Below, piece after piece: positions 44,190 through 53,297 of a stretch of 64,000 bases of DNA (the first letter of the stretch is position 1; each line of letters opens with the position of its first letter). Location of the stretch: positions 1 to 64,000 of the forward strand of contig NZ_SPUJ01000006.1 of NCBI RefSeq assembly GCF_004522105.1, written 5' to 3'. The notes beneath the pieces were generated by a model. That model made no database searches and was not told the DNA's origin. It saw nothing but the letters and a program-made list of their open reading frames with translations. The stretch is from Nocardioides sp. 1609 (GTDB lineage Bacteria > Actinomycetota > Actinomycetes > Propionibacteriales > Nocardioidaceae). The position numbers and the translations under genes were made by a program.

Positions 44190-44350
44190 CGCCTCGGTTC
44201 CTGGTCGGTGCCGCTGTGTCGGTGCTCGGAGGAACCAGCGTGGTGGCGGCCCGGTGTGACGCGGCTCACCCTCCCGGCAACCGCGGGTACCCCGTGGCCG
44301 CGGAGGTCCTGCTGCCGGCGAGCCGCGACCGAAGACGTGGCGCCGGAGCG

Positions 44351-45067
44351 TCAGCGGCGCTTCTGCGTGCGCGGCTGCGGCCGGGTCGCGGCCGCCCTGC
44401 CCACCGGGCGGGCGCGAGGGGGCACCGGCGGTGCCGGTGCGGCCGGGGCCGGGCGGTGGGTGCGGACCCACAGGACGCCGCCGGCGGCGACGAGCAGCGC
44501 GAGCGCGGCCAGGCCCACCCAGACGAGGGTCGGGACCCCGGAGCCGTCGTCGGAGGCGTCGTCGGAGCGCTCCACCAGCCCCGGCGCCTCGGTCTCGGAG
44601 CCCTCGCCGGCGCCGGCACCCGGTGTCGGGGTCTCCGCTCCGGCGGCTCCCACGTAGAACCCGAGGCGGCCCGTGACGGGGTGCCCGTCGACCGAGGTCG
44701 CGGCGTACTCGATCGTGTAGAGGCCGGCGGCGTCGCGCTGGTCGTTGAGCCGCTGGATCAGGGTGTCGGCCGACACGATCGTCGTGCTGACCTGGAGCGA
44801 GGCGCCGTCGGGCCCCATCACGGTGACCTCGGCCCCGGCGTCGAAGTCCAGCTCCCCGGAGAACTTCAGCGTGACGCTCGGGGGCACCTCCGCCAGCTGT
44901 TGGCCCTCGGCGGGCGTCGAGGACTCGAGGGTGACGTGCGCCCAGGCGGTCGGAGCCGCGAGCCAGCCCAGGGAGACGAGCAGCACGATCCCGGCCAGGA
45001 GGGACAGGCCGGCCCGGGGGGCGCGCGGGCGGGCGGCGCCCCGTGACTGCGGCTCGTGACGACGCAC
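44351..45067 (-). CDS. copC: CopC-domain copper-binding exported protein
   Basis: A 238-residue protein starting at GTG 45067 with GGAGG six bases upstream. The signal peptide ends APTAWA, giving a mature N-terminal His (AHVTLESSTPAEGQQL), the classic CopC copper ligand. The beta-barrel continues with VTLKFSGELDFDAGAEVTVMGPDG and TSVDGHPVTGRLGFYV (second His region). A Ser/Pro-rich linker, one membrane span and a basic tail follow. It probably binds or traffics copper at the cell surface. No CopD domain is fused or adjacent. Confidence 0.85.
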   Translation of the reverse strand: MRRHEPQSRGAARPRAPRAGLSLLAGIVLLVSLGWLAAPTAWAHVTLESSTPAEGQQLAEVPPSVTLKFSGELDFDAGAEVTVMGPDGASLQVSTTIVSADTLIQRLNDQRDAAGLYTIEYAATSVDGHPVTGRLGFYVGAAGAETPTPGAGAGEGSETEAPGLVERSDDASDDGSGVPTLVWVGLAALALLVAAGGVLWVRTHRPAPAAPAPPVPPRARPVGRAAATRPQPRTQKRR

Positions 45068-45220
45068 CTGTCCACCTCCATGATCGGCCGCCGGCGCGGC
45101 TGTGCCCCAGCAACGTACACACGCGGTCGGCGGCGCGGAGTCGGTCCGGCACGTCGGGGTGAGCGGCCGGGGGCACCTCGGCGCGATGATGGGCGACGTG
45201 CCTGCGCCCCCGGTCCGCCC

Positions 45221-45943
45221 GTGACCGCGTACGACGTCCGCGTCGCCAACCTGTCGGTGCGCAACCGTCAGCCGGCTCGCGACGTCGTCCGGCTCGTCGA
45301 GGGCGCGCCGCACCTCGTCGCCCTGTGCGAGGTCGCGGGCCGCTGGCCGGACGTCGTGCACCGGGTCGACGGCTACCGCTACGTCGGCCGCCACGACGGC
45401 ACCCACGGCAGTCGTGAGGTCGCCCTGCTGGTGCGCGAGGACGTCGAGGTGGTGGCCTCCGACGTCGTCGCGATGTCCGCCGCCGTGCCGCGCTCGCTGA
45501 TGGCCCACGACCGGTGGGGTGCCTGGGCGCGGGTCGTCCTGCCGGGCGGGCAGCAGGCCCTGGCCTACTCGACCCACCGCAACGCCTGGGTGCAGCGGCC
45601 CGACGGCGGCGTCCGCCCGGTGTGGCGCGGGACCCGGGAGTACCGCGCCCACGTGCGGGCCGAGACGGCCCTGCTCGAGCACCACACCGCGGCGGGCTGG
45701 CCGGTGCTGGGCGGCGGCGACTTCAACTACGCCGTCCCGTGCGGCCGGGTCCGCAGCGTCGAGGACGCCTGGGCCTTCGCCCCGCACCGCAGCCTCCCCG
45801 ACTGCGGGGTCCGCTACGTGCCGCACCGCCTCGACGGCGTCTGCCACGACCCGGTCTTCGAGGCCGTCGGCGACCTCGCCGTCATCCACCGCTCGACCAC
45901 GGGGTCCGACCACGACTGGATCACCCTGACCGTCCGCACCTGA
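45221..45943 (+). CDS. Endonuclease/exonuclease/phosphatase-family protein
   Basis: About 240 residues in the exonuclease III/DNase I-like fold: APHLVALCEV near the N-terminus, ALAYSTHRNAW in the middle, GGGDFNYAVP (GDxN) and TGSDHDWITLTV (SDHD) near the C-terminus. Metal-dependent cleavage of phosphodiesters or phosphomonoesters is expected. The nucleic-acid or lipid target is unknown. GTG 45221 is the first reasonable start, but no ribosome site is seen, so the N-terminus is uncertain. Confidence 0.75.
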   Translation: MTAYDVRVANLSVRNRQPARDVVRLVEGAPHLVALCEVAGRWPDVVHRVDGYRYVGRHDGTHGSREVALLVREDVEVVASDVVAMSAAVPRSLMAHDRWGAWARVVLPGGQQALAYSTHRNAWVQRPDGGVRPVWRGTREYRAHVRAETALLEHHTAAGWPVLGGGDFNYAVPCGRVRSVEDAWAFAPHRSLPDCGVRYVPHRLDGVCHDPVFEAVGDLAVIHRSTTGSDHDWITLTVRT

Positions 45944-46078
45944 CGGCGCCCGGCCGGCCCGCCGGGCACGGGGGCTGCGATCGGTCGAGGACGAGTGGGC
46001 GATCGTCCTCCCTCGAAGAAATTTCAACGAGTTCGGGCGACCGGCAACCGATCGCGGTCCGACGACGAAGTACTGGAC

Positions 46079-46636
46079 ATGGAGGGTGGCAGCAGCATCG
46101 GCGCGCGGCTGGCGGGCGGTGACGAGCGAGCGTTGGAGGACGCCTACGCCGTCTACGGCCCGAGCCTGCTGTCGTACCTGCGCCGCTTCGTCGGGCCGGA
46201 CGAGGCCGAGGACACCCTGCAGCGCACCTTCATCGAGGTCTGGGGCTCCGCGAAGCGCTACGACCCGTCCCGGCGCTTCGAGAGCTGGCTCTTCACCATC
46301 GCGCACCGGCGGGCCGTCGACTGCCTGCGACAGCGCCGGCACTCCGTCGTCGACGTCGACACCCTGCGGGGCCTCGTCGGCGAGGACGGGCGCGAGACCC
46401 TGGAGCGGCACGCCGACGCCGCCGAGGTGCGGGCCGCGCTGCACCGGTTGCCCGACCACGAGCGCGTGGTCCTGGAGCAGGCCTACTTCGGCGACCTCAG
46501 CCAGCCCGAGATCGCCGCCCGCCTCCAGCTCCCCCTGGGGACCGTGAAGGCGAGGGCCGCGCGGGGCACGCGCCGGCTTGCCGGGATCCTGCGGCAGCTG
46601 CGAGACGAAGGAGTGCGCGATGACCGATCTGTCTGA
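46079..46636 (+). CDS. ECF-type RNA polymerase sigma factor
   Basis: A 185-residue two-domain sigma factor. Region 2 reads LEDAYAVYGPSLLSYLRRFVGPDEAEDTLQRTFIEVWGSAKRYDPSRRFESWLF. Region 4 reads LHRLPDHERVVLEQAYFGDLSQPEIAARLQLPLGTVKARAARG. The start at ATG 46079 fits the family length. It overlaps the anti-sigma gene by 17 bases, so the pair is translationally coupled. SigK/SigL-type ECF factors linked to RskA-like anti-sigmas often respond to envelope or redox stress. Confidence 0.92.
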   Translation: MEGGSSIGARLAGGDERALEDAYAVYGPSLLSYLRRFVGPDEAEDTLQRTFIEVWGSAKRYDPSRRFESWLFTIAHRRAVDCLRQRRHSVVDVDTLRGLVGEDGRETLERHADAAEVRAALHRLPDHERVVLEQAYFGDLSQPEIAARLQLPLGTVKARAARGTRRLAGILRQLRDEGVRDDRSV

Positions 46637-47324
46637 GACCGAGGGCCACGTGGACCTCGTCGGCCTGGTCCGCGGCGAGCTCCGCACCACGGAGGTGCTC
46701 GACGCGAGCGACCACCTCGCGACGTGCGCCGAGTGTCGCGGCGACCTCGCCGACACCGTCGTCGGCCATGCCCTCCTGACGCGGTCAGCACGCACGGAGG
46801 AGGCGTCCGGACGCCGGCTCGGGGAGCCCGCGCTCCCGAGCCCGACCCTCCCGGCGCCCACGCCGGCCGCCGCCTCCTGGTACCGGAGGACGTCGCCCCG
46901 TGCGCTGCTCGCGGCCGCCGCGGTCGTCCTGGTCGTCGCGGTGGGATCCGTGGTCGCGCTCACCCTGGGACAGGCCGACCCGGGCGAGCCCAGCGCACGC
47001 GTGGTGTCCCTCGCCCCGATCACCGACCAGGTCACCGACGCCGGTCCGGGCGAGGCGCGGATCTCCCGCGACGGTCGGACCGCCGAGCTCACCATCGTCA
47101 CCAGCGGGCTGCCCGTCGCGAGCGGGGGCGAGTTCTACCAGGCCTGGCTCCTCGACCCCGAGACCAACAAGATGCTCGCCCTCGGACCCCTGTCGGGCGG
47201 CACCTCGCGCTTCCAGGTCGACGACGACCTGCTCACCGCCTACTCCGCGGTCGACGTCAGCCTCGAGGCCGACGACGGCGACCCCCAGCATGCCGCGACC
47301 TCGGTCCTGCGCGGCAGCTACTGA
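46620..47324 (+). CDS. RskA-like membrane anti-sigma factor
   Basis: A 234-residue protein. The N-terminal zinc-binding anti-sigma domain has HLATCAECRGDLAD (HxxxCxxC). A proline-rich linker leads to one membrane span (LLAAAAVVLVVAVGSVVAL) and an extracytoplasmic anti-sigma-K domain (TIVTSGLPVASGGEFYQAWLLDPETNKMLALG). It should hold the ECF sigma factor at the membrane until an external signal triggers proteolysis. The ATG overlaps the sigma gene. Confidence 0.92.
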   Translation: MTDLSETEGHVDLVGLVRGELRTTEVLDASDHLATCAECRGDLADTVVGHALLTRSARTEEASGRRLGEPALPSPTLPAPTPAAASWYRRTSPRALLAAAAVVLVVAVGSVVALTLGQADPGEPSARVVSLAPITDQVTDAGPGEARISRDGRTAELTIVTSGLPVASGGEFYQAWLLDPETNKMLALGPLSGGTSRFQVDDDLLTAYSAVDVSLEADDGDPQHAATSVLRGSY

Positions 47325-47364
47325 ACCCCCCACCCAACCCACCCAACCCATCAGGAGAACCACG

Positions 47365-48003
47365 ATGAAGAAGCTCCACCGCACCGCCACTGCCGTCGTC
47401 GCGGCCGCCGTCGCGTCGTCCGCCGTCCTCGCCTCCGTGCCGGCCGAGGCCGCCCAGGCCGCACAGGGCAAGCGCAGCCTCGCCAAGGTCCTGGCCGCCG
47501 ACGGCACGGCCTTCGACAAGAACTGGGACGACTTCGACATCACCGAGGCGGCCGTCCTGGCCGTGCTCGACGCCAAGCCGGGCAGCCCGGTCAAGCTCCT
47601 CACCCAGGGGGGCAAGCGGGCCACCGCCTTCATCCCCACCGACCGGGCGTTCCGCCGTCTCGTCGGCGACCTCGTCGGCCAGAAGCCCGGCTCGGAGGGC
47701 AAGACCTTCCAGGCCGTCGCCGGCCTGGGCATCGACACCGTCGAGTCCGTCCTGCTCTACCACGTGGTGGCCGGCAAGACGCTCGTCTCGGGCAAGGTCG
47801 TCGCGGCCAAGGGCTCGAAGGTCGAGACCGCCTCCGGTGGCACCGTCACGGTCCGGATCAACCACGAGGGCGTCATCCGCCTCGAGGACAGCGACCCGAA
47901 CGACATCAACGCGCGCGTCATCCCGGAGGCGCTCGACATCAACCGCGGCAACCGCCAGGTCGCCCACGGCATCACCCGCGTCCTGCGACCCGCCGACCTC
48001 TGA
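47365..48003 (+). CDS. Secreted fasciclin-domain protein
   Basis: A 212-residue exported protein with signal peptide ATAVVAAAVASSAVLASVPAEAA and one fasciclin (FAS1) domain. The domain blocks are TEAAVLAVLDAKPGSPVKLL, ATAFIPTDRAF (H1 box) and VLLYHVVAGKTLV (H2/YH box). Fasciclin proteins mediate adhesion or envelope contacts. It lies 40 bp after the anti-sigma gene with its own AGGAG, the typical SigK-RskA-fasciclin arrangement. It is probably a target of the sigma factor. It differs from mycobacterial MPT70/83 in lacking a lipobox. Confidence 0.88.
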   Translation: MKKLHRTATAVVAAAVASSAVLASVPAEAAQAAQGKRSLAKVLAADGTAFDKNWDDFDITEAAVLAVLDAKPGSPVKLLTQGGKRATAFIPTDRAFRRLVGDLVGQKPGSEGKTFQAVAGLGIDTVESVLLYHVVAGKTLVSGKVVAAKGSKVETASGGTVTVRINHEGVIRLEDSDPNDINARVIPEALDINRGNRQVAHGITRVLRPADL

Positions 48004-48071
48004 CCCTCGGCGGGGCCGTGAAGCAGCGACCCCGACCGGCACGACGCGGCCGCGCGTCGTGACCCGCACGT

Positions 48072-48107
48072 CCGTCCCCCAGCGCTTCCCCCGGTGCTGG
48101 GGGACGG
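48072..48107. terminator. Stem-loop between convergent genes
   Basis: CCGTCCCCCAGC (48072-48083) pairs with its complement at 48096-48107, a 12-bp perfect stem downstream of the fasciclin gene and facing the convergent transporter. There is no T tract. Confidence 0.6.
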
Positions 48108-48163
48108 GCACGTCCGGGTCGGGTCCTCACCCCGGACGCCGGCGGCGGCCCCGACCGGCGGCC

Positions 48164-49186
48164 CTAGGTCGTGCGCGACCTCGCCGGCGTGACGCGAGGA
48201 AGCAGACGGACCAGGACGACCATCGCGACGAGCTCGACCATCGTCTGGGTCACGACCGCCAGCGGCGCGATCGCGAGGGCCTCCGGGAGCGCGAGCGCCA
48301 GCGGCAGCACCACCAGCGAGTTGCGGGTCGTCACCGAGAAGGTCACGGCGCGGGTCGCGGGCGCGTCCAGCCGCGCACACCGGCTGACGACCAGGCCGAC
48401 CGGGACGGCGAGGACGACCCACGCGACGTAGAGCGGGACCAGGCGGAGCAGCCGCACCGCCTCCGAGCCGACCTCGGCGACCTGGGAGCCGATGACGACC
48501 GCGAGGGTCGCCATCATCAGGGGCACCATCGCGGCGGCCAGCGCGTCCTCGACGGCGCGCCCCACCCGGTGCCGCCGCGCGACCGCCTGCACGATCGCGG
48601 CGGCACCCAGCGGCGCCGCGACGAGCACGACGAAGGCCTCGACGAACGGGGCCACCTCGACGACGTCCAGCACCTCGGCGCCGGCGAAGAGGTAGAGGTG
48701 GACGGGGAGCAGCAGCACCTGGACCAGCATCAGCAACGGCGCGGCGGCGAGCAGCCTCGCCTGCGCGCCACCGGCCAGCCCGGTGAAGACGATGACGTAG
48801 TCGACGCAGGGCGTGAGCAGCACCAGCAGGACCCCCAGCACCAGGCCACGGTCGTCGGCGACGAACCGCGACAGCCCGAAGGCGATGGGCGGCACCACCA
48901 CGAAGTTCGCGACCATGACGGTCCCGAGGAACCGCACGTCCCGGAACCCGTTCGCGACCTCGGTCATCGGGACCGCCAGGAACGTCGCGAACAGCAGCAG
49001 CGCCAGCACCGGGTTGATGGAGCGCTCGAGCGTCGGCGCGGCCGCGGGGGCGAGGAGCCCGGCCAGGACGCCGGCGCCGATCGCCGCGACGAAGAGCGGC
49101 ACCTGGTGGCGGTCCCACCACGCCACCACCCTCGCCCCGCGGGCCGCGGCGGCGCCGTCCGGCGTGGTCGCCTCGGAGCTGCTCAC
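48164..49186 (-). CDS. SBF-superfamily transporter, ACR3/arsenite-permease-like
   Basis: A 340-residue protein with about ten spans of the bile acid:sodium symporter superfamily. SINPVLALLLFATFLAVPM and VLLVLLTPCVDYVIVFTGLAGGAQA correspond to the conserved cysteine-bearing helix of ACR3-type arsenite exporters. FSVTTRNSLVVLPLALALP is the second unwound-helix region. Export of arsenite or another oxyanion is plausible, but the arsenate reductases in this window are 14 kb away. It is two bases from the stop of the upstream epimerase, so the two are probably co-transcribed. Confidence 0.75.
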   Translation of the reverse strand: MSSSEATTPDGAAAARGARVVAWWDRHQVPLFVAAIGAGVLAGLLAPAAAPTLERSINPVLALLLFATFLAVPMTEVANGFRDVRFLGTVMVANFVVVPPIAFGLSRFVADDRGLVLGVLLVLLTPCVDYVIVFTGLAGGAQARLLAAAPLLMLVQVLLLPVHLYLFAGAEVLDVVEVAPFVEAFVVLVAAPLGAAAIVQAVARRHRVGRAVEDALAAAMVPLMMATLAVVIGSQVAEVGSEAVRLLRLVPLYVAWVVLAVPVGLVVSRCARLDAPATRAVTFSVTTRNSLVVLPLALALPEALAIAPLAVVTQTMVELVAMVVLVRLLPRVTPARSRTT

Positions 49187-49187
49187 G

Positions 49188-50237
49188 TCAGCGCACGGCG
49201 CTGAAGCGCCACTCGTGCCGGGCCGTGTAGCGCTCCCCCGGCTCCAGCCGGGCGCTGGGCCAGTCCGGGTGGTGCGGCGAGTCGGGGAAGAGCTGGGGCT
49301 CGAGCGCGATCCCGTCGCCCTGGCGGTAGAGCCCGCCGTCGACCGAGCCCCGGGTGCCGTCGAGGGAGTTGCCGGTGTAGACCTGCAGCCCGGGCTGGTC
49401 GCAGCGCAGGGTCAGCGCGGTCCGCGTCGCGGGCGACGTCAGCACGCAGGCCGTGCGCAGCCCGTCGTCGTCGTACGGGGAGTCGAGCACGAGGTTGTGG
49501 TCGAGGCCGCGCGCCTCGGCCAGCTGCGGGTGCGCGCGCCGGACCACCGGCCCGATCCGGGTCGGGGTGCGCAGGTCGAACGGCGTGCCCTCGACCGGCG
49601 CGTGCTTCCCGAGCGGGATCCCCCGCGCGTCGACCGGGGTGTACGACGACGCCGGCACCTCGAGCAGGTGGCCGTCGATCGTGCCCGCGTCGCGCCCGTC
49701 GAGGTTGAGGTAGGTGTGCTGGGTCAGGTTGACCACGGTCGTCGCGTCGGTGGTGGCGGCGAGGTCGATGCGCACCCCGTGGGCGTCGACCGCGAAGGTG
49801 ACCTCGGCCGTCAGCGCGCCCGGATAGCCCTGGTCGCCGTCCGGGCTGACGAGGCGGAGCCGGGCGGAGACGCCGTCCTCGTCGAGGAGCGTCCACAACC
49901 TCCGGTCGAACCCGTCGGGTCCGCCGTGCAGGTGGTGGCCGCGGTCGTGGGTGCCGAGCCGGTGCTCGACGCCGGCCAGCGGGAGGTGCCCGTCGCGCAC
50001 CCGGTTGGCGTAGCGGCCGATGGTGCCGCCGACGTAGTCGCCGGAGGCGAGGTAGTCGGCCGAGGTGGCGTGCCCGAGCGCCACGTGGCGCCGCGTGCCG
50101 TCGCCGCCGGTGACCTCGAGGTCGTGCACCGTGGCGCCCAGGGTCAGGAGCCGGAGCACCGGCCCGGGTGCGGTGCCGAGCTCCACGAGGTGGACCTCGC
50201 GGCCGTCGGGGAGCCGGTCGAACACGGAGACGCTCAC
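49188..50237 (-). CDS. galM: Aldose 1-epimerase (mutarotase)
   Basis: A 349-residue GalM-family protein. GRYANRVRDGHLPL and the HHLHGG region supply one catalytic His, and VNLTQHTYLNLDG the second. The Glu near the C-terminus lies in GIALEPQLFPDSPHHPDW. It interconverts alpha and beta anomers of glucose or galactose in the cytoplasm. The start is taken as GTG 50237. The divergent gene at 50356 is 118 bp away. Confidence 0.9.
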   Translation of the reverse strand: MSVSVFDRLPDGREVHLVELGTAPGPVLRLLTLGATVHDLEVTGGDGTRRHVALGHATSADYLASGDYVGGTIGRYANRVRDGHLPLAGVEHRLGTHDRGHHLHGGPDGFDRRLWTLLDEDGVSARLRLVSPDGDQGYPGALTAEVTFAVDAHGVRIDLAATTDATTVVNLTQHTYLNLDGRDAGTIDGHLLEVPASSYTPVDARGIPLGKHAPVEGTPFDLRTPTRIGPVVRRAHPQLAEARGLDHNLVLDSPYDDDGLRTACVLTSPATRTALTLRCDQPGLQVYTGNSLDGTRGSVDGGLYRQGDGIALEPQLFPDSPHHPDWPSARLEPGERYTARHEWRFSAVR

Positions 50238-50355
50238 CGTGGGGACGCTAGCGCCCTCGCCGGCCCAGCGGCCGTGCTCGTGCCGGGCGGTGCTGGCCCG
50301 ACATCGACCACTGCGGGTGGGGTGGAGGTCCCACCCCCGGTGGTTGGCTGCGGAG

Positions 50356-51276
50356 ATGCGCATCTTCTTCACCGGCGGCAGCGGCAAGGCGGGTCGCCAC
50401 GTCGCTCCCTACCTCGCCTCCCAGGGCCACCAGGTCACCAACGCCGACCTCACCGCCCTGGGACACCCCGACGTCACCGACCTGCGGGTCGACCTGACCG
50501 ACGCCGGCGAGACCTGGTCGGCCCTGGCCGGCGTCCCGACGACGGCCGACCTCGACGACCCCGGTCTCGACCTCACCCGCGGGTCGGCGTACGACGCCGT
50601 GGTCCACTTCGCCGCGATCCCGAGGCCGCTGGCCTCCTCGGACCAGACGACCTTCGCGACCAACATCCTGGCCCACTACAACGTGCTGGAGGCGGCGACC
50701 CGGCTCGGGATCCGCAAGGTCGTCTTCGCCTCCTCGGAGACGACGTACGGCGTCTGCTTCGGGCAGGGCGACCGCAAGCCGCTCTACCTGCCGGTCGACG
50801 AGGAGCACCCGGTCGTGCCCGAGGACTCCTACGCGATGTCGAAGGTCGCCGGCGAGGTCACCGCGCGCTCGTTCCACGCCCGCACCGGTGCCGACGTCTA
50901 CGGGCTGCGCATCAACAACGTCATCGAGCCCCACGAGTACGCCGAGCTGTTCCCGGCGTTCCTCGCGGACCCGGCCCTGCGGCGGCGCAACCTGTTCGCC
51001 TACATCGACACCCGCGACCTGGGCCAGATGACGCTGCGGTGCCTGGAGACCGACGGCCTCGGCTTCGAGGTCTTCAACGTCGCCAACGCCGACCTGTCGG
51101 TCGCGGCGACGACGTCCGAGATCATCGAGCGGTTCTACGCCGGCGTCGAGGTGCGTCGCGAGATGGGCAGCGACGAGACGTTCTACTCGATCGACAAGGC
51201 CCGCGACCTGCTGGGCTACGCGCCGCAGCACTCGTGGCGCGAGGTGCTCGACGACCCGCGGGCCGGGGCTCGGTGA
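50356..51276 (+). CDS. NAD-dependent epimerase/dehydratase (extended SDR)
   Basis: A 306-residue extended SDR with NAD-binding FTGGSGKAGRHVAPYL, DAVVHFAAIPRP, Ser region VVFASSETTYGV and catalytic YAMSK. The C-terminal half (IDTRDLGQMTLRCLETDGLGFEVFNVANAD) is typical of sugar-nucleotide epimerases and uronate dehydrogenases. It is the first gene of a three-gene operon. The substrate is unknown. Confidence 0.88.
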   Translation: MRIFFTGGSGKAGRHVAPYLASQGHQVTNADLTALGHPDVTDLRVDLTDAGETWSALAGVPTTADLDDPGLDLTRGSAYDAVVHFAAIPRPLASSDQTTFATNILAHYNVLEAATRLGIRKVVFASSETTYGVCFGQGDRKPLYLPVDEEHPVVPEDSYAMSKVAGEVTARSFHARTGADVYGLRINNVIEPHEYAELFPAFLADPALRRRNLFAYIDTRDLGQMTLRCLETDGLGFEVFNVANADLSVAATTSEIIERFYAGVEVRREMGSDETFYSIDKARDLLGYAPQHSWREVLDDPRAGAR

Positions 51277-52490
51277 CCGCGCGCGTCCTGGTCACCGGGG
51301 CGAGCATCGCCGGTCCCGCGGCGGCGTACTGGCTCGACCGGGTCGGCTACGACGTCACCGTCCTCGAGCGGGCGCCCGAGCCCCGCACCGGCGGGCAGAA
51401 CATCGACGTGCGCGGCCTGGCCCGTGACGTCGTGGACCGGATGGGCCTCCTCGACGCCGTACGACGTGCCGGCACCGGCGAGGTGGGGCTCCGCTTCGTC
51501 GACGAGGACGGCGGCACGGTCTCGGAGTTCGGCACCGACGACGGTGGTGACGGTGGAGACGGCGACGGGCCGACCGCGGAGCTGGAGATCCTGCGCGGCG
51601 ACCTCGCCGAGATCCTGCGTGACGCCTGCGGCGACCGGGTGACCTGGTGGTACGGCGACCACGTCGTCGGCCTCGACGACTCCGGCTCCGCGGTCACCGT
51701 CACCCTGGCCGGCGGCGCGACCCATGAGTTCGACCTCGTCGTCGTCGCCGAGGGTCCGCGCTCGCAGACCCGCGACCTGGTGATGACCGGCGACCGCGCG
51801 CCGGTGCTCGACCGGCTCGGGATGTACTGCGCCTGGCTGACCGTCCCGCGCACCGAGGACGACGACCGCTGGTGGCGCTGGCTCAACGTCCCGGGCTCGC
51901 GCTCGATCCACCTGCGCCCCGACAACGCGGGCACCACCCGCGCGATGCTCAACGTGATGATCGACGAGACCGGCCTCGCCGACCTCGACCCCGACGAGCT
52001 GCGGGCCGACCTGCGTGAGCGGTTCGCCGACGTCGGCTGGGAGACCCCGCGGATCCTGGCGGCCCTCGACGACGCCGACGACCTCTACGTCGAGGACCTG
52101 ACCCAGGTGAGGTGCCCGACCTGGAGCCACGGTCGCGTGGTCCTGCTCGGGGACGCCGCGTGGTGCATCACGCCAATCGGCGGCTTCGGCACGTCCCTGG
52201 CCCTGATCGGCGCCTACGTGCTGGCCGCGCAGCTGCAGCGGTCGTCGTCGTACGTCGAGGCGTTCGCGGCGTACGACGCGTGGCTGCGCCCGCTCGTCGA
52301 CGACGTCCAGGACCTCCCGCCCGGGGCGCCACGCATCGCCAACCCCCGCTCACGCCTCGGCGTCGCGCTCTTCCGCACCGGCACCAGGCTCGCCGCCAGC
52401 GGACCGGTCCGGGCGGTGACGTCCAGGCTCGGCTCGGGCTCCGAGCCGGACCGCTCGCTGCCCGAGCTCGACGCGTCGTCGCCGTCGTGA
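51273..52490 (+). CDS. FAD-dependent monooxygenase (PHBH/UbiH-like)
   Basis: A 405-residue class-A flavoprotein with N-terminal VTGASIAGPAAAYWLDRVGYDVTVLER (GxGxxG-type FAD site), a middle GDHVVGLDD region and GRVVLLGDAAWCITPIGGFGTSLALIGAYVLA (GD ribityl-binding motif). It hydroxylates or epoxidises an organic substrate using NAD(P)H and O2. GTG 51273 overlaps the preceding stop (GTGA). Confidence 0.88.
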   Translation: MTARVLVTGASIAGPAAAYWLDRVGYDVTVLERAPEPRTGGQNIDVRGLARDVVDRMGLLDAVRRAGTGEVGLRFVDEDGGTVSEFGTDDGGDGGDGDGPTAELEILRGDLAEILRDACGDRVTWWYGDHVVGLDDSGSAVTVTLAGGATHEFDLVVVAEGPRSQTRDLVMTGDRAPVLDRLGMYCAWLTVPRTEDDDRWWRWLNVPGSRSIHLRPDNAGTTRAMLNVMIDETGLADLDPDELRADLRERFADVGWETPRILAALDDADDLYVEDLTQVRCPTWSHGRVVLLGDAAWCITPIGGFGTSLALIGAYVLAAQLQRSSSYVEAFAAYDAWLRPLVDDVQDLPPGAPRIANPRSRLGVALFRTGTRLAASGPVRAVTSRLGSGSEPDRSLPELDASSPS

Positions 52491-53245
52491 CCGCCGTGAC
52501 CTCGGACGAGCGGGAGCAGGAGCAGGGCCGGCTCGACGGGCAGGTGGCGCTGGTGACCGGCGGCAGCCGCGGCATCGGCCTCGCCGTCGCCCGCGGCCTG
52601 GGCACCCTGGGCGCCACGGTGGTCGTCGTCGGACGCACCTCCGACAGCGCCGAGGCCGCCGCCGGTGCGCTGGTCGAGGAGGGCATCGACGCGGTCGGCG
52701 TGGGCTGCGACGTGGCCTCGGCGACGGAGGTGGCCGCGCTGCCCGGTCGCCTCGGTCCGCTCGCCGCGGTCGACGTCCTGGTCTGCGCGGCTGCGGTGAT
52801 GAGCGAGCGCACCGCCAAGACCCTGCGCACCACCGAGGAGGAGTGGCGCCGCGTCATGGCGGTCGACCTTGACGGCGTGTGGCGCACCACGACCGCCTTC
52901 GTGCCGGGCATGGTCGAGCGCCGCCGCGGCCGGGTGGTCGCCGTGAGCGCCTGCCTGGGCCGGATGAGCGGACCCGGCAACGCCGGCGGCCTCGCGCCGT
53001 ACCGGATCGCGAAGGCCGGGGTCAACGCCCTGGTGCGCAACCTCGCCCACGAGCAGGGACTCGGCACGCGCGGCGTCCTCGTCGACGCCACCTGCCCGGG
53101 CCACTGCCGCACCGACATGGGCGGCCCCGACGCCCCACGCTCGGCGGAGCAGGGGGCCGAGACGGCCGTGTGGCTGGCCGGTCGGCCGGCGACCGGCGCG
53201 CGGACAGGGCTGCTGTGGGAGGACCGCCGGGTCGTGCCCTGGTAG
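52487..53245 (+). CDS. Short-chain dehydrogenase/reductase
   Basis: A 252-residue classical SDR with TGGSRGIGLAVARGL cofactor motif, VCAAAVMSER (NNAG-equivalent), Ser region VVAVSACLGRMSG and catalytic YRIAK. GTG 52487 overlaps the monooxygenase stop. With its two upstream neighbours it forms a coupled epimerase-monooxygenase-ketoreductase set, suggesting a short catabolic or biosynthetic pathway. Confidence 0.9.
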   Translation: MTAVTSDEREQEQGRLDGQVALVTGGSRGIGLAVARGLGTLGATVVVVGRTSDSAEAAAGALVEEGIDAVGVGCDVASATEVAALPGRLGPLAAVDVLVCAAAVMSERTAKTLRTTEEEWRRVMAVDLDGVWRTTTAFVPGMVERRRGRVVAVSACLGRMSGPGNAGGLAPYRIAKAGVNALVRNLAHEQGLGTRGVLVDATCPGHCRTDMGGPDAPRSAEQGAETAVWLAGRPATGARTGLLWEDRRVVPW

Positions 53246-53297
53246 CCGGGTGGGCGGCGCGGCGGCCGGACGACGTGCGTCGGCGAGACTGGCCCCC

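Noticed and set aside
48164..49186. Confident assignment as an arsenite exporter linked to arsC
   Set aside because: The SBF fold is clear, but the gene is co-oriented with galM and lies 14 kb from the arsenate reductase genes, so substrate linkage is not supported.
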